The notes under the pieces were generated by a model that saw only the letters and a list, made by a program, of their open reading frames with translations, had not been told where the DNA came from and made no database searches. From Bifidobacterium scaligerum (lineage in GTDB: Bacteria; Actinomycetota; Actinomycetes; Actinomycetales; Bifidobacteriaceae), in NCBI RefSeq assembly GCF_002802865.1, contig NZ_PGLQ01000004.1, positions 1 through 64,000 on the forward strand: a stretch of DNA of 64,000 nt. The letters run 5' to 3'. The position numbers were made by a program, and so were the translations under genes. Below are positions 19,597-26,474 of this stretch, piece by piece. How positions within the stretch are numbered: the stretch's first letter is position 1; each line of letters opens with the position of its first letter.

Positions 19597-20925
19597 TTAC
19601 TTGACGCCCTTGATCATCATGATGAATACGCAGCCGAGCAACGCGAACACGATGGAAATCGGGAAAGCGGCGGCGTAGCCGAGGGTCATGGTGATCACGG
19701 ACATGAGCACCGGGCCGAGCATTTGCCCCAGGGTGGTGGCAAGGTTCAGCACACCAAGATCCTTACCAGCTTCTTCCTTGTTGGGCAGTACGTCCACGTT
19801 CAGTGCCTGGTCCACGGAGGAATAGACGCCATAGCCGAGACCTGCGATGCCGGCGTAGAGGAACATGCCCAGCGTGGTCGGCATGATCCACGGCATGGCC
19901 ATACCGATGGCGAACAGCACGGAGGCGGCGATGACGGGCAGCTTGCGACGGCCGATGACGTCGGAGATCGGACCGGCGACCACGGAGCCGCCGAGGGAGA
20001 CGACCATGGTGATCACGGACATGGTGGCCATGGCGGCACCGGCAGCCTTGTCGTCAAGGCCGATGTACTTCTGGAAAATGAGCAGCTGGTAGACAGTGAT
20101 CATCTGGTAGCTCAGCAACATGCACAGACGACCGGCGAAAGCTTTGTAGAAGTCGTGAGCGGTGGAGAACTTCGGAGGAATGAAGCTCTTAAGCACATCA
20201 GAGGCCTTGCCCTCGTCCTTAGGCAGGAAGTCGGCGGAGGATTCCTTCGGCACGATGAGCACGGCGACGATACCGCCGAGGAACATGAGGATACCGGCGA
20301 GGATGAAGCCCGGGAACGGGTTGAGAATAAAGGCGGAGCCGATGAGGGTGCCGATCGGAGCGCCGCAAGTCTGGCCAGCGCCGAAGAAGGCGGACATGGT
20401 GCCGCGCACGTTCATCGGGATACGATCGGAGATCATGGCGACCAGCGGGGCGATCATGGCGTTGAGGCCAAACATGCACAGGCAGTAGATGATGGTGATG
20501 GCCACGGCGTTGGAGACCATGCCGGTGAGAAACAGGGTCACGCCACCGAGGATGGCGCCAAGCACGATGAACGGGGTACGACGACCCCACTTGGAGCGGG
20601 AACGATCGGACAGGGTACCGAACAGGAGGTTGGAGACCAGCGAAGCCACTGCGGTGCATGCGTTGATCACACCGGTCAGTCCTTCGACATCCGGACCGAA
20701 GATGGACTGCAGATGCTTGGTGAGCAGCACGGCAGAGACGATGGCCAGGCCGCTCATCCACAGCAGGCCGAAGACCAGGAAGCCCGCGCCAAAGCGGAAT
20801 AGAGTGACCTTATCCATGGTCTTTCCGGTTTCGGGCGACAGCGACGGATCCTTATCTGCCGCGGCGATGTTCGCATTGAAGGCCGCCAGACGCTCGTCTG
20901 CGGGGATTGCGGTTGAAGCACTCAT
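19597..20925 (-). CDS. MFS transporter, probably sugar/oligosaccharide uptake
   Basis: 442 residues with 12 predicted membrane segments in two six-helix halves and a central cytoplasmic loop (about 205-240). The first half has the MFS loop motif LSDRSRSKWGRRTPFIVLG (near 105) and the second PISDVIGRRK. The N-terminal 45 residues are soluble. It heads an operon with the GH42 beta-galactosidase, so a beta-galactoside is the likely cargo. Its promoter lies between two copies of the local operator, consistent with repression by the TetR at 21208. Exact substrate unknown. Confidence 0.9.
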   Translation of the reverse strand: MSASTAIPADERLAAFNANIAAADKDPSLSPETGKTMDKVTLFRFGAGFLVFGLLWMSGLAIVSAVLLTKHLQSIFGPDVEGLTGVINACTAVASLVSNLLFGTLSDRSRSKWGRRTPFIVLGAILGGVTLFLTGMVSNAVAITIIYCLCMFGLNAMIAPLVAMISDRIPMNVRGTMSAFFGAGQTCGAPIGTLIGSAFILNPFPGFILAGILMFLGGIVAVLIVPKESSADFLPKDEGKASDVLKSFIPPKFSTAHDFYKAFAGRLCMLLSYQMITVYQLLIFQKYIGLDDKAAGAAMATMSVITMVVSLGGSVVAGPISDVIGRRKLPVIAASVLFAIGMAMPWIMPTTLGMFLYAGIAGLGYGVYSSVDQALNVDVLPNKEEAGKDLGVLNLATTLGQMLGPVLMSVITMTLGYAAAFPISIVFALLGCVFIMMIKGVK

Positions 20926-20967
20926 CCTTGACCTCGTGTTTCCTTTTCCTGTGTCTGCTTTGACATG

Positions 20968-20987
20968 TATCTAACATACATTAGATA
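20968..20987 (-). promoter_or_regulatory. Operator, downstream of the MFS promoter
   Basis: TATCTAACATACATTAGATA: perfect 7-bp half sites around a 6-bp centre. It lies between the MFS -10 box and its start codon, a typical repressor position. Confidence 0.75.
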
Positions 20988-20994
20988 TGCCATT

Positions 20995-21023
20995 AGCATA
21001 AGTGCGCACGACTCGTTTGTCAA
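20995..21023 (-). promoter_or_regulatory. MFS-GH42 operon promoter
   Basis: On the minus strand a consensus -35 TTGACA (21018-21023), 17-bp spacer and -10 TATGCT (20995-21000). The promoter is strong by sequence and is bracketed by operators at 20968-20987 and 21029-21048. Confidence 0.8.
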
Positions 21024-21028
21024 ATTTT

Positions 21029-21048
21029 TATATAACAACTATTAGATA
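21029..21048 (-). promoter_or_regulatory. Operator, upstream of the MFS promoter
   Basis: TATATAACAACTATTAGATA has the same 7-6-7 layout as 20968-20987 with one mismatch between half sites. Centre-to-centre distance to the other operator is 61 bp, close to six helical turns, so a loop across the promoter is possible. Confidence 0.6.
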
Positions 21049-21150
21049 CATGAAAACGTTGAAATTCCATCATTTAACAGCGGAAAACGCCCAACACGAC
21101 ACGCGGAAATATTTTTATCTATCAGAAATTATTCAAAAGCATATAGTACT

Positions 21151-21184
21151 GATGCGCCACCAACGACACTGTCGGCAGCGCATC
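21151..21184 (-). terminator. Possible terminator of the TetR gene
   Basis: GATGCGC and GCGCATC pair across an imperfect inner stem, 25 bp beyond the TetR stop codon. No clear T-run follows. Confidence 0.45.
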
Positions 21185-21207
21185 AATCAATCAGACCAGT
21201 CAAGGCA

Positions 21208-21843
21208 TCAGCGATAGTTATCCCAAAGCGGCGCAGGGAAAATGAGAGCCTCAAACTTCAGCCACTCGTCATAGAGATCCACCGGAGGCTGACGCATCCA
21301 GCGCAACTGCACGCCGTCCATTGCCTCGATGCACAATCGCACCACAGGCTTCATGGACTCCTCCCACAAGCCCAACTGAGAGGGAATCACCCACGGGTAT
21401 CGCGAGTAATGATCCCACACCGCCTCCGGACGATGCTCGAAGTACTCGAACAGAGGGTGCTCCGGGCTGAACGCCTCAGCTTCAAGACTCATGTACAGCC
21501 GCACCAACTCGCGCCGTTGCGCGTTATAACGAACCAGATAGCGCAAATATGAAGGAAACAGCAGGCGTTCAGGGGCACTGCCCGGCAATCCAGACTTCAT
21601 AAAGTCGTCCGGAGTGCCAAACGTATCGTAATTATCGGTAATCAGCATCGACAACAATCCCTCCTTGTTGCCGATGTAATGCAGCAGACCCGGCTGACTC
21701 ATGCCCACCGCATCCGCCACATCTTTCAAGGACGTGCCGTAATATCCCTTCTCCCCCACCAGACGCACCGCCGCCTGCGCGATTTCGGCGCGACGTTCTT
21801 CGGGACTTTTACGCACTCGTTTGTTTTTCGTCGCTGCTACCAT
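21208..21843 (-). CDS. TetR-family repressor of the GH42/GH30/MFS genes
   Basis: 211 residues from ATG 21843 (214 if ATG 21852 is used). Helix-turn-helix: LKDVADAVGMSQPGLLHYIGNKEGLL; C-terminus MDGVQLRWMRQPPVDLYDEW...PAPLWDNYR, shared with its two paralogues. A perfect TATAAT (21851-21856) overlaps the upstream ATG and would place the transcript start at about 21843, so I prefer a leaderless message from there. Four copies of a 20-bp dyad lie at its own promoter, at the MFS promoter (two) and before the GH30 gene, which defines a small local regulon. Confidence 0.9.
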   Translation of the reverse strand: MVAATKNKRVRKSPEERRAEIAQAAVRLVGEKGYYGTSLKDVADAVGMSQPGLLHYIGNKEGLLSMLITDNYDTFGTPDDFMKSGLPGSAPERLLFPSYLRYLVRYNAQRRELVRLYMSLEAEAFSPEHPLFEYFEHRPEAVWDHYSRYPWVIPSQLGLWEESMKPVVRLCIEAMDGVQLRWMRQPPVDLYDEWLKFEALIFPAPLWDNYR

Positions 21844-21854
21844 GCCAGCCATTA

Positions 21855-21874
21855 TATCGAATGTTAATTCGATA
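21855..21874 (-). promoter_or_regulatory. Autoregulatory operator of the TetR gene
   Basis: TATCGAATGTTAATTCGATA: perfect 8-bp half sites around GTTA, upstream of and slightly overlapping the -10 box TATAAT. It is the same length as, and similar in half site to, the operators at the MFS and GH30 promoters (TATCTAA versus TATCGAA). Confidence 0.7.
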
Positions 21875-21949
21875 AGACGTATTCCCTATCTTTCCAATCG
21901 TACTTTTCGCACGAAAACCGTTTTCCGGCTGCACCAGAGCACTTCAAAA

Positions 21950-22024
21950 CATACTTTTCGCGCGAATAGTGCGCGGAAAGCCCCCGCAAGGGCCTCATCG
22001 CGCACTATTCGCGCGAAAAGTATG
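21950..22024. repeat. Long perfect inverted repeat (26-bp arms, 23-nt loop)
   Basis: 21950-21975 and 21999-22024 are exact reverse complements over 26 bp (starting CATACTTTTCGCGCGAATAG). The loop carries a second small hairpin GCCC...GGGC. A diverged half-copy of the arm start (TACTTTTCGCACGAAAA) lies at 21901-21917. It sits between the oxidoreductase stop (22075) and the TetR promoter. There is no T-run, so it is not a standard terminator. Confidence 0.9.
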
Positions 22025-22074
22025 AAACAGCGCACCACAGAGCGCCACGAGTACCGCAGCGCACCGGCGAAAAT

Positions 22075-23112
22075 CTACAGCCGCACGAGTTCTCCGCCGT
22101 CCGCCGCACGCTTCACGGCGTTCAACACTTCAAGCGTCTTGATCGCATCTTCGGGGGTTACCAACGGTGCCTCCTCGCCGCGAATCACACGTTCGAAATG
22201 TTTCAGCTGCAAACGGTGCGGCAATCCTTCGCGCACACCTTGCACTTCGCAGACGAATGGCTTGGTCCAGTCACTCACACCACCGGCATGAGAGAACAAA
22301 TGCAGCCGGGGCAGCGAAAGCGAGGCCTTAGTGCCCATGATGTAATAGGCATCCGTGTCGTATGGCGCAAAGAACGGATTCTCACGCGCGGTGGATTCCC
22401 AGTTCCACGGGCTCGCCGCCGAATCAGACAACGTGATGGTGCCCAACGTACCGTTGGCGAACCGCACGGTAGCCACGGCAGAATCCTCCACCTCGAATCC
22501 GCGTGCGGCATTCGCGGACATGCCCTGAATCTCCACTGGCTCGCCGATGAGATAACGCATGAGGTCCACGTCATGCACCATGTTCACCAGAATCGGACCG
22601 GCACCCTTCTGCCTGCGCCAGGGGATGTCATAGTAGGTGTCCGGCTTGTACAGGTTATACAGTATCGCCACGGTCACGATTTTGCCGAGTGCACCGGATT
22701 CGATGATTTCCTTGGCACGGCGAACCTTGGGATTATGGCGGCGGTGCTGCCCCACCAGTACCGGCACGCCCGAAACGCGGGCTTCGGCGGCAAACGCGCG
22801 AGCATCATCCAAATCATCGCTGATCGGCTTTTCCACCAAAGTGGGGATGCCATGCTTGATGGTTTCGCGAGCCATCGGCACATGCAGGTGATTCGGCGAA
22901 GCAATCACCACACCATCCAGCGCAGTGCACTCCAGCATCTCCTGGTAATCGGCGAACCATGGCACGCCTGCGTCTTTGGCCACTTGTTCGGTGGCAGGCA
23001 TCGGATCGGCGATGGCCACCAGACGAGCGTCGGCATCGTCCTGAATGTAGCGGATATGGTCGCGGCCCATGGCACCAGCGCCAATAACGGCCAATCGAAG
23101 TTGTTCTGTCAT
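22075..23112 (-). CDS. Gfo/Idh/MocA-family oxidoreductase
   Basis: 345 residues. N-terminal Rossmann fold with GAGAMGRDH near residue 11; the family motif VEKPISDD near residue 94 carries the catalytic lysine; the C-terminal alpha/beta domain has MVHDVDLMRYLIG, where the histidine fits the family's substrate site. Members oxidise or reduce sugars, inositols and related polyols with NAD(P). It is the last gene of the SDR-MFS-oxidoreductase operon, which points to import and oxidation of a polyol- or sugar-like compound. The substrate is not determined. Confidence 0.88.
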   Translation of the reverse strand: MTEQLRLAVIGAGAMGRDHIRYIQDDADARLVAIADPMPATEQVAKDAGVPWFADYQEMLECTALDGVVIASPNHLHVPMARETIKHGIPTLVEKPISDDLDDARAFAAEARVSGVPVLVGQHRRHNPKVRRAKEIIESGALGKIVTVAILYNLYKPDTYYDIPWRRQKGAGPILVNMVHDVDLMRYLIGEPVEIQGMSANAARGFEVEDSAVATVRFANGTLGTITLSDSAASPWNWESTARENPFFAPYDTDAYYIMGTKASLSLPRLHLFSHAGGVSDWTKPFVCEVQGVREGLPHRLQLKHFERVIRGEEAPLVTPEDAIKTLEVLNAVKRAADGGELVRL

Positions 23113-23163
23113 CATTGCTCCTTTATCTATATATCGAATGGGCGTAGTGCGACTCTGCAGCTA

Positions 23164-23219
23164 TCCCTCAGTCACCTTGGCGACAGCTCCCCTAGCAAGG
23201 GGAGCCAGAGGCGAGGGAT
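23164..23219. repeat. Imperfect palindrome with strong inner hairpin after the MFS gene
   Basis: Inner stem GCTCCCC-tagcaa-GGGGAGC (23186-23205) and outer pair ATCCCTC/GAGGGAT (23164-23170, 23213-23219). It lies between the MFS stop codon and the oxidoreductase start within the operon. The layout resembles short palindromic intergenic repeats common in gut bacteria, but I cannot search for further copies. Confidence 0.6.
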
Positions 23220-24526
23220 TACTTCCTCACCGGCATCATCGTGCCGGTTTTCTTGACTTTGGCGGCGAGCAGCAGCACAATCACCAAGCCGAGCACCGTG
23301 ATGCCAGCCGCTGCATAAAATGCGATGCGGTATCCGTAAGCCTCGGAGTGCAGGCCGGTGGCCAAGCGCGGGCCGATCCAGGCGCCGAGCGCATAGCCGA
23401 GGAACATGATGCCGTAGTTCACACCGAGGTGCTTGGTGCCGAAGGTTTCACCGGTCAGTGGCGGGTAAATGACCAGCAATGCGCCAAAGGCGAAGCCGAG
23501 CACAATCACGCAGGCCACGAAGAACACGGCGTTGTAGGCGAACGACATGGCGACCATGGCGAGTGCGGTGATCACCAGCATCAACGACAGGCATTTGAAT
23601 GCGCCGAACTTGTCATAGAGCGCGCCGAACGTCAAACGGCCTAGGAAGTTGGAGATGGTGGAGATGGATACGGCCATGGCACCGAATGCGGCAGCGGTCA
23701 TCGTGCCCACGGCTCCCACATGTTCCTGCGAGATGGAGGAGACGGCACCTACCAGCATGGTGCCGGAGGTGGCTGCCATCGCGTAGACGGCGAGCAGAAT
23801 GTAGAAGCGTGGCGAGGTGAGCATGGCCTTGAAGTCGAAGCTTCCATCATCGCCAGTTTGGGCCGATGCGACAGTTGCCGGCCTGTCGGCGACCGGAGGT
23901 TCCCAACCTTTGGGTCGATAATCCGCTGGCGCGGGGTGCACGAACAGTGAGCCCACTGTAATGGTCACCCAGAAGGTGACGCCGAGAATCTTCAGCGCAT
24001 TGGAAACACCGAACGCACTGGACAGGGCGTTGGCTACCGGAGCAAGTGTGGCCGGGCCGATGGCGGCTGCGGCCAAGAGGATGCCGGATGCTTTGCCTCG
24101 AATATCCGGGAACCAGCGCTGTGCGGTGGTAAGTGCCGGGTTGTACACCAAGCCATTGCCGACTGCTGCGATGAGACCATGGCAGATATACAGCATCGGC
24201 AGACTGTCGGCCATGCCGGTCAGGAACCAGCCGAGACCGAAGACAAAACCACCGACGAGCATCACCGTGCGTGGGCCGAACTTATCCGAAATACGTCCGG
24301 AAAAGATGCCGGTGACGGCCATCACGGTTTGGAAAATGGAGTATGAGAGGCTGACTTCGGCCGGCGTCCAACCGTGTTGCTCGGAAAGCGGGTTCAAAAA
24401 CACGCTGAACAAGGCAATCGAAGCCACGAAGAACATGACGACAAACGCCGCAGAAAGCACGCCATAGCGGCTGGGCTCATGCTTGGCGACTGCGCCGGCA
24501 CCTGAAGCCGCGGTAAGGGAAGTCAT
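23219..24526 (-). CDS. MFS transporter, OFA-like (oxalate/formate antiporter) family
   Basis: 435 residues with 12 membrane segments. The first half has FSGRISDKFGPRTVMLVGG (near 80) and the second FLGRLTFGALYDKFGAFK (near 300), together with WTPAEVSLSYSIF, all typical of the OFA group of monocarboxylate or organic-anion transporters. The N-terminal 18 residues are Ala/Ser-rich and soluble. It lies between the SDR and Gfo/Idh/MocA genes, so its cargo is probably the substrate or product of those dehydrogenases. Confidence 0.88.
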   Translation of the reverse strand: MTSLTAASGAGAVAKHEPSRYGVLSAAFVVMFFVASIALFSVFLNPLSEQHGWTPAEVSLSYSIFQTVMAVTGIFSGRISDKFGPRTVMLVGGFVFGLGWFLTGMADSLPMLYICHGLIAAVGNGLVYNPALTTAQRWFPDIRGKASGILLAAAAIGPATLAPVANALSSAFGVSNALKILGVTFWVTITVGSLFVHPAPADYRPKGWEPPVADRPATVASAQTGDDGSFDFKAMLTSPRFYILLAVYAMAATSGTMLVGAVSSISQEHVGAVGTMTAAAFGAMAVSISTISNFLGRLTFGALYDKFGAFKCLSLMLVITALAMVAMSFAYNAVFFVACVIVLGFAFGALLVIYPPLTGETFGTKHLGVNYGIMFLGYALGAWIGPRLATGLHSEAYGYRIAFYAAAGITVLGLVIVLLLAAKVKKTGTMMPVRK

Positions 24527-24574
24527 GAATAATCCTTTCTGTATTGCGCTGTTTGTGCTGTGCTGTTTGACTGA

Positions 24575-25429
24575 TTACAGCAGTCCGCGCTGCTTCAGGG
24601 AGTTGATGGCAAATTGACGACGACCGCCCGGCTTGGGAGTCAGATCACCCATCATCAAATGGAACCCGCCATCCACGCTGATTTCGTCACCGTTGACGAA
24701 GTCGGAACGCTTGGAGGCGAGGAACGCTACCGCGTTGGCGATATCCTGCACCTCTCCAATACGACGGGAAGCAATCAATCGTTCGCGTTCCTCGGTCACC
24801 TTCGGGTCGGCGTAGAAGGATGCGCTCATCGGCGTCTTGACGAAGCATGGGCAGACGCAGTTAGAGCGGATGCCAAACGGCCCCCATTCGGCGGCGATCA
24901 TCTTGGAAAGCATGCCAAGACCGGCTTTGGCGCATGAATAGGCGCCCGAGAAGGTTTCCGGCGAGTGAGAAGCCACAGTGGAGATGTGTACAATGCGGCC
25001 CGCCTTGTGTTCCAGCATCACTGTGCCGAACGCTTGCGAAAGGATGAATGCGCCGGTCAGATTCACATTGATGACATCTTTCCAATCGGAAAGCGGCAGA
25101 TCCTCCAGTGGCGCGAAACGCAGAATGCCAACCGTGTTGACGAGCACATCCACAGTGCCGAAATCCTCAACGACCTTATCTTTAAGAATCTCCACATCGT
25201 CGGCATCAGAAACGTCGCAACCATAGCCGCGCGCTTCCACACCATATTCGTCGGCAAGTTGCGCTGCATATGCGGCAGTATGTTCTTCGCTGATATCGAC
25301 CAATGCCAATCGGGCTCCGGCATGCGCCAGTTCGGCTGCGATAGCGGTGCCCATGCCACCTACCGCTCCGGTGACTACGCATACATCACCGGACAGTCCC
25401 AGCCAGCTGTTGTCTTTGCGCTCGTCCAT
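24575..25429 (-). CDS. Short-chain dehydrogenase/reductase (SDR)
   Basis: 284 residues, classical SDR: cofactor motif TGAVGGMG near residue 21, acidic residue after beta-2 (LALVDIS) suggesting NAD preference, NTVG in place of the usual NNAG, active-site serine in HISTVAS and the YxxxK motif AYSCAKAG near 173-180. The C-terminal 30 residues, ending KQRGLL, are longer than usual. It is the first gene of the MerR-controlled operon. Substrate unknown; the company of a Gfo/Idh/MocA enzyme suggests a polyol or sugar acid. Confidence 0.9.
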   Translation of the reverse strand: MDERKDNSWLGLSGDVCVVTGAVGGMGTAIAAELAHAGARLALVDISEEHTAAYAAQLADEYGVEARGYGCDVSDADDVEILKDKVVEDFGTVDVLVNTVGILRFAPLEDLPLSDWKDVINVNLTGAFILSQAFGTVMLEHKAGRIVHISTVASHSPETFSGAYSCAKAGLGMLSKMIAAEWGPFGIRSNCVCPCFVKTPMSASFYADPKVTEERERLIASRRIGEVQDIANAVAFLASKRSDFVNGDEISVDGGFHLMMGDLTPKPGGRRQFAINSLKQRGLL

Positions 25430-25535
25430 GAGCGAACCTCCTGCGTTCGATCACTGTTGTCAGCGCACGCCACCGTGCGCTTATGTGCCAGGCTCGGCCT
25501 CATCCACATTGATGCTGCCGGGCTTGGTAGCTGCG

Positions 25536-25566
25536 ATGCTAAACTTTGCCCCGAGGGTAAGGTCAA
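25536..25566 (-). promoter_or_regulatory. MerR-type promoter of the SDR operon
   Basis: On the minus strand: -35 TTGACC (25561-25566), a 19-bp spacer, -10 TAGCAT (25536-25541). The spacer holds the dyad ACCTTACCC-TCG-GGGCAAAGT. A 19-bp rather than 17-bp spacer with a central dyad is the classic layout for activation by MerR-family proteins, which untwist the DNA. The divergent gene is a MerR-type regulator. Confidence 0.82.
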
Positions 25567-25596
25567 ATTATCGCGATGAACAAAGGAGTGTCATCA

Positions 25597-26463
25597 ATGC
25601 GCGAGGATGATGATCTACTGACCATCGGTGAAGTCGCCAAGATTGATGGCACCAGTGCCAAAGCGTTGCGCTATTACGATGCACATGGCATTCTGACGCC
25701 GTTTGCAACCGACCCGCACACGGGTTACCGGTATTACACACCTGATCAGATGCTGGAGATGGATGTGATCCGGCTGTGCTTGGATGCCGGGGTTCCGCTT
25801 GATTCGATTGAATCATTCCGCAGGTCCGACGGCTCGCTTGATTGGCGTACATTGATGGAAACCGGGCGCGAGCGTGTGGCGCGGGAGGTCTTGCGCCTGC
25901 GCACGTTGGAGACCAGTCTTAATGATTTTCTTGGCGAGGTCACGCGAAAAGCCCGCACGCCCGCCGATGGCATCGTGCGTTCCGATTTGCCGCCCACGTG
26001 GATGCTGGGAAAGCTTTGGCCGTATTTTGGCGATTCATTCCCATTGAAGCCGTATTTACGGGCGATGACTTTGTTGCGCGCTGCCGTGCGCGACGCAGGT
26101 CTGCCACGACTGCTGCGTCGGGGTATTTTGGTGGATTTGCCGAGACATAAGGCGTACGCGTATCAACAGTTCGAGCCCAAGGCCGCAGGCGATGCATGTG
26201 CTGGCGGCGAACCACCGCATATTGATTTCGGCTTCGATGCCGCTTTGACCGTTTTCCACCCGGATGGCGGCCTCGCTGAGGGACAGGTCATCGAGAGGGA
26301 GTCATTGACCGCATGCTTCGAGGAGGCCCTTGCCATGACCGCCCAGTTCGATCCGGAACAGTGGCGTCATGTCACCATTTGCGAAATTTGGGGTAGCCAT
26401 ACTGCAGAAGGTTCAATGCGAGTAAGAATGACCCGGCATCATTGCGATGCCGGGCGCATGTAG
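25597..26463 (+). CDS. MerR-family regulator with effector-binding domain
   Basis: 288 residues from ATG 25597, preceded by AAAGGAG; an upstream in-frame ATG at 25576 would place that AAAGGAG inside the coding sequence. The N-terminal MerR DNA-binding domain has LTIGEVAKIDGTSAKALRYYDAHGIL and the wing GYRYYTPDQ, then a dimer helix and a C-terminal domain of the GyrI/BmrR-like ligand-binding type. It probably activates the divergent SDR operon. Oddity: the last 10 codons run through a perfect hairpin (26432-26454) that looks like a terminator, so the C-terminus may be a secondary extension caused by a frameshift or lost stop. Confidence 0.88.
   Translation: MREDDDLLTIGEVAKIDGTSAKALRYYDAHGILTPFATDPHTGYRYYTPDQMLEMDVIRLCLDAGVPLDSIESFRRSDGSLDWRTLMETGRERVAREVLRLRTLETSLNDFLGEVTRKARTPADGIVRSDLPPTWMLGKLWPYFGDSFPLKPYLRAMTLLRAAVRDAGLPRLLRRGILVDLPRHKAYAYQQFEPKAAGDACAGGEPPHIDFGFDAALTVFHPDGGLAEGQVIERESLTACFEEALAMTAQFDPEQWRHVTICEIWGSHTAEGSMRVRMTRHHCDAGRM
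26432..26454. terminator. Hairpin between convergent MerR and glutamate-cysteine ligase genes
   Basis: CCCGGCATC-attgc-GATGCCGGG, a perfect 9-bp stem. On the minus strand it is followed by TCATTCTTAC. It is placed as a bidirectional terminator but lies inside the last codons of the MerR-type gene. Confidence 0.6.
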
Positions 26464-26474
26464 ATTCGCTTCCG

